NCBI RefSeq assembly: GCF_026723825.1
Contig: NZ_CP113519.1
Location: forward strand, 2,356,001-2,420,000
Direction: 5' to 3'
Origin: Pseudomonas sp. GOM7
Lineage (GTDB): Bacteria; Pseudomonadota; Gammaproteobacteria; Pseudomonadales; Pseudomonadaceae
Length of the DNA: 64,000 bases
Shown here: piece after piece, positions 60,856-64,000 of the stretch
Position numbering within the stretch: the stretch's first letter is position 1
Layout of the letters: the number at the start of each line of letters is the position of its first letter
Notes under the pieces: generated by a model
What the model was told of the DNA's origin: nothing
The model's database searches: none
Seen by the model: the letters and a program-made list of their open reading frames with translations, nothing else
Made by a program: the position numbers and the translations under genes

Positions 60856-63456
60856 TCAGGCCTGAACGACCGGGATCTTGGCGTTGGCCGCCGCTTCACG
60901 GAAGTCGGCGATCTGGTCGAAGCTCAGGTAGCGGTAGATGTCGCCAGCCATGCTGTCGATATCCTTCGCGTAGGCCATGTACTCCTCGACGGTCGGCAGC
61001 TTGCCGAGAATCGAGGCGACCGCTGCCAGTTCGGCAGAGGCTAGGTACACGTTGGCGCCATCGCCCAGACGGTTCGGGAAGTTACGGGTAGAGGTCGAGA
61101 CCACGGTGGAGTTGGCAGCCACACGTGCCTGGTTACCCATGCACAGCGAGCAGCCCGGCATCTCCATGCGTGCACCGGCCTTGCCGTAGATGCCGTAGTA
61201 GCCTTCCTCGGTCAGCTGGTGAGCATCCATCTTGGTCGGCGGCGACAGCCACAGACGGGTCGGGATACCACCCTTGACCTTGTCCAGCAGCTTGCCGGCA
61301 GCGCGGAAGTGACCGATGTTGGTCATGCACGAACCGATGAATACTTCGTCGATCTTGTCGCCGGCCACGCTGGACAGCAGACGGGCGTCGTCCGGGTCGT
61401 TCGGGGCGCAGAGTACCGGCTCGTTGAGCTGGGACAGGTCGATCTCGATGACTTCGGCGTACTCGGCGTCCTTGTCGGCTTCCATCAGCACCGGGTTGGC
61501 CAGCCAGGCTTCCATCGCCTGGGCACGACGCTCCAGGGTACGGGCATCACCGTAGCCTTCGCTGATCATCCAGCGCAGCAGGGTGATGTTGGACTGCAGG
61601 TATTCGGCGATGGCCGCTTCCGGCAGTTTGATGGTGCAGCCGGCAGCCGAACGCTCGGCGGAGGCGTCGGACAGCTCGAACGCCTGCTCGACGGTCAGGT
61701 TGTCCAGGCCTTCGATCTCGAGGATGCGGCCGGAGAAGATGTTCTTCTTGCCTTTCTTCTCGACGGTCAGCAGACCTTTCTGGATGGCGTAGTAAGGGAT
61801 CGCATGAACCAGGTCACGCAGGGTGATACCCGGTTGCATCTTGCCCTTGAAACGCACCAGGACCGATTCTGGCATGTCCAGCGGCATCACGCCGGTGGCG
61901 GCGGCGAAGGCCACCAGGCCGGAGCCAGCCGGGAAGGAAATGCCGATCGGGAAGCGGGTGTGCGAGTCGCCACCGGTGCCGACGGTATCCGGCAGCAGCA
62001 TGCGGTTCAGCCAGCTATGGATGATGCCGTCGCCCGGACGCAGGGACACGCCGCCACGGGTGCGGATGAAATCCGGCAGGGTGTGGTGGGTGGTGACGTC
62101 GATCGGCTTCGGATAGGCAGCGGTGTGGCAGAAGGACTGCATCACCAGGTCAGCCGAGAAGCCCAGGCACGCCAGGTCTTTCAGCTCGTCGCGGGTCATC
62201 GGGCCGGTGGTGTCCTGGGAACCGACGGTGGTCATCTTCGGTTCGCAGTAGGTGCCCGGACGTACGCCTTCGACGCCGCAGGCCTTGCCGACCATCTTCT
62301 GCGCCAGGGTGAAGCCCTTGCCGCTGTCAGCCGGTTGCTCCGGCTTCTTGAACAGGTCGGAGGAGCCCAGGCCCAGTTCGGCACGCGCCTTCTCGGTCAG
62401 GCCACGGCCGACGATCAGCGGGATACGGCCGCCAGCGCGGACCTCGTCGAGCAGCACAGGGGTCTTCAGCTCGAAGGTGGTGATGACTTCGTCGGTGCCG
62501 TGCTTGCAGACCTTGCCCGCATAGGGGTAGACGTCGATCACGTCGCCCATGTTGATGTTCGACACGTCGAACTCGATCGGCAGGGCGCCAGCGTCTTCCA
62601 TGGTGTTGTAGAAGATCGGGGCGATCTTGGTACCGAAGCAGAAGCCGCCAGCGCGCTTGTTCGGCACGTACGGAATGTCGTCGCCGAAGAACCACAGCAC
62701 CGAGTTGGTGGCGGACTTACGGGAAGAACCGGTACCGACCACGTCACCGACGTAGGCGACCGGGAAGCCCTTGGCCTTGATCTCTTCGATCTGCTTCAGC
62801 GGGCCGATGGCGCCTTGCTGCTCAGGGACGATGCCGTCGCGAGCCATTTTCAGCATGGCCAGGGCGTGCAGCGGGATGTCGGGGCGCGACCAGGCGTCCG
62901 GGGCAGGGGACAGGTCGTCGGTGTTGGTTTCGCCCGGCACCTTGAACACGGCCAGGCTGTATTTCTCGGCGATGGCCGGCTTGTTGGTGAACCACTCGCC
63001 ATCGGCCCAGGACTGCAGCACGGCTTTGGCGTTGGCGTTGCCGGCCTTGGCTTTCTCGGCGACGTCGTGGAAGGCGTCGAACATCAGCAGGGTGTGCTTG
63101 AGTTGCTCGGCGGCCACGGCGCCCAGGGCAGCGTCATCCAGCATTTCGACCAGGGTGGCGATGTTGTAGCCACCTTGCATGGTACCCAGCAGCTCGACTG
63201 CGCGCTGTTTGCTGATCAGGGGGGAAGTGGCTTCGCCCTTGGCAACGGCAGAGAGGAAACCGGCCTTGACGTAGGCCGCTTCGTCCACGCCCGGCGGTAC
63301 ACGGTTGGTGATCAGGTCTACGAGGAATTCTTCTTCGCCAGCCGGCGGGTTTTTCAGCAGCTCGACCAGGCCTGCGGTTTGTTCGGCGTTCAGCGGCTGG
63401 GGCACGATACCCTGAGCGGCACGCTCTGCTACGTGTTTGCGATAGGCTTCAAGCAC
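60856..63456 (-). CDS. acnB: Aconitate hydratase B
   Basis: The 866-residue enzyme has the AcnB start [20 protein letters not shown] with the HEAT-like domain, then the swivelling domain and the iron-sulphur catalytic domains. Visible cluster ligands are the Cys in SFCHTAAYP, and GCSLCMGNQ with two Cys. It converts citrate to isocitrate in the TCA cycle. I chose GTG at 63456 because GAGGGTAATAACT precedes it and the family starts there; the ATG at 63483 would add nine residues. AcnB proteins can also bind mRNA when the cluster is lost. Confidence 0.96.
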   Translation of the reverse strand: MLEAYRKHVAERAAQGIVPQPLNAEQTAGLVELLKNPPAGEEEFLVDLITNRVPPGVDEAAYVKAGFLSAVAKGEATSPLISKQRAVELLGTMQGGYNIATLVEMLDDAALGAVAAEQLKHTLLMFDAFHDVAEKAKAGNANAKAVLQSWADGEWFTNKPAIAEKYSLAVFKVPGETNTDDLSPAPDAWSRPDIPLHALAMLKMARDGIVPEQQGAIGPLKQIEEIKAKGFPVAYVGDVVGTGSSRKSATNSVLWFFGDDIPYVPNKRAGGFCFGTKIAPIFYNTMEDAGALPIEFDVSNINMGDVIDVYPYAGKVCKHGTDEVITTFELKTPVLLDEVRAGGRIPLIVGRGLTEKARAELGLGSSDLFKKPEQPADSGKGFTLAQKMVGKACGVEGVRPGTYCEPKMTTVGSQDTTGPMTRDELKDLACLGFSADLVMQSFCHTAAYPKPIDVTTHHTLPDFIRTRGGVSLRPGDGIIHSWLNRMLLPDTVGTGGDSHTRFPIGISFPAGSGLVAFAAATGVMPLDMPESVLVRFKGKMQPGITLRDLVHAIPYYAIQKGLLTVEKKGKKNIFSGRILEIEGLDNLTVEQAFELSDASAERSAAGCTIKLPEAAIAEYLQSNITLLRWMISEGYGDARTLERRAQAMEAWLANPVLMEADKDAEYAEVIEIDLSQLNEPVLCAPNDPDDARLLSSVAGDKIDEVFIGSCMTNIGHFRAAGKLLDKVKGGIPTRLWLSPPTKMDAHQLTEEGYYGIYGKAGARMEMPGCSLCMGNQARVAANSTVVSTSTRNFPNRLGDGANVYLASAELAAVASILGKLPTVEEYMAYAKDIDSMAGDIYRYLSFDQIADFREAAANAKIPVVQA

Positions 63457-63861
63457 AGTTATTACCCTCATCAGTGGTCCCAAAGGGTTGTCCGGGACGC
63501 GATCCAGATACCCACGAACCAGGCGCTTTTCGCCTTTATGAGCCGATCAGCCGAGGTTTCATGGGTCTCTTGTAGAAGCTGCTTTCAAAGTTTTACGCCG
63601 GCAGGACGGTTTCTGATGAGGGCTGACGCAGGCGCTCGGGGGGACTCCAAGTGGCTGCGTCGCCATCGTACCTGCAGGATCGACTGTGCTCGTGACGCTT
63701 TGAAAACAGCTTCCAACGGACATTGGTGCCTTTACAAGGCGGGGCGATTCTAATGGAAAGCGCGAAAGAAGTTAAGCCAATGTCCCCGTGTCGGCAGGGG
63801 TGAACTGAATTAGACAAAGGGCTAAGATGCCAGGCCGTTCGTCTTTAGCTGTCATCTCGTC
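63457..63861. other. 405-bp gap upstream of acnB
   Basis: No convincing gene. It probably contains the acnB promoter and that of the divergent DUF1289 gene. A loosely palindromic pair GAAGCTGCTTTCAAAG (63576-63591) and TTTGAAAACAGCTTCC (63700-63715) is visible, separated by 108 bp. Confidence 0.5.
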
Positions 63862-64000
63862 ATGTCCAATCAGCGCATCAAGACCCCTTGCGTGGGGTTG
63901 TGTTCAACCGTTTACGGCGACGTCGTGTGCCGGGGTTGCAAGCGCTTTCACCATGAGGTGATCAACTGGAACAGCTATGGCGAGGACGAGAAGCGCGCCG
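63862..64000 (+). CDS. DUF1289-family protein (3' end outside window)
   Basis: The visible 46 residues, MSNQRIKTPCVGLCSTVYGD and VVCRGCKRFHHEV with WNSYGEDEKRA, are a DUF1289 start. Four cysteines in CxxxC and CxxC spacing suggest a small metal- or iron-sulphur-binding protein. The gene runs off the right edge. The tail and the real length are not visible. Confidence 0.85.
   Translation, partial: MSNQRIKTPCVGLCSTVYGDVVCRGCKRFHHEVINWNSYGEDEKRA

Noticed and set aside
61219..63753. 844-codon plus-strand ORF opposite acnB
   Set aside because: It is antisense to the clear acnB gene, has no recognisable domain and arises from the codon bias of high-GC DNA.

Overview
The window is high-GC gammaproteobacterial chromosome that I assign to Pseudomonas in the broad sense, probably the mendocina/oleovorans side of the genus. 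The signs are a complete acyclic-terpene (atu) cluster, the ffs/dnaX/ybaB/recR neighbourhood, spuC/pauA-type polyamine genes, and small Pseudomonas families (DUF2897, DUF3509, DUF3820). I name no species because I could run no search.

Layout. Positions 1-2.5 kb hold the 3' end of a pqqF-like peptidase gene and an outer-membrane porin. Positions 2.6-12.1 kb hold the minus-strand operon atuA-B-C-D-E-F-G for citronellol/geraniol-type terpenes, with its divergent TetR repressor atuR at 12.3-12.9 kb. Between them lies a 17-bp perfect inverted repeat of the AtuR-operator type. atuH is not in its usual place after atuG. Positions 13-24.9 kb are mixed chromosomal genes: two tandem solute-binding-like proteins, a CPBP protease with a small DUF2897 protein, a CBS-domain histidine kinase with a double-receiver regulator, pyrF, an SDR, LysE and BenE transporters, a MarR regulator with a divergent aminotransferase, and a GST. 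Positions 25.0-29.5 kb are a copper-handling operon: DUF2946, a small exported protein, TolC-like factor, multicopper oxidase, cupredoxin and a CusF-like protein. An HU protein and a chemoreceptor follow, then the SRP 4.5S RNA at 31.8 kb.

Between ffs and dnaX, usually close together in Pseudomonas, lies about 11 kb of accessory DNA (32.0-43.2 kb). It has an 857-bp region bounded by a perfect 25-bp inverted repeat, an IS110-family element, a MITE-like palindromic element flanked by CTAG, and a catabolic cluster. The cluster encodes an MhpA-type flavin monooxygenase, an extradiol-type VOC dioxygenase, an FAH-type hydrolase carrying a Tat signal, an old-yellow-enzyme oxidoreductase, a PhyH-type dioxygenase and two paralogous TetR repressors. 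It is the best candidate here for an undescribed pathway, probably ring hydroxylation and meta cleavage of an unknown aromatic compound.

The core resumes with dnaX-ybaB-recR (43.7-47.0 kb). Next come an exported HELWH protein and an acyl-CoA dehydrogenase gene whose promoter carries an AtuR-operator-like site with one mismatch in 18 bp, possibly linking this distant gene to the terpene regulon. An AraC regulator with two near-identical 23-bp upstream repeats, a 48-aa membrane peptide and an ABM-domain protein follow. A gamma-glutamyl polyamine operon (oxidase, XRE-cupin regulator, ligase, aminotransferase) occupies 50.9-55.5 kb. The right end holds a secreted esterase-like hydrolase, ohr/ohrR, an I78 inhibitor-like lipoprotein, YceH, a DsbA-fold isomerase, small conserved proteins, acnB and the start of a DUF1289 gene.

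Several catabolic genes (the porin, atuB, atuD, atuG and the monooxygenase) have AAnAAnAA-type A-rich motifs at their translation starts, which suggests shared Hfq/Crc carbon catabolite repression. All assignments rest on reading the sequence and on family knowledge.
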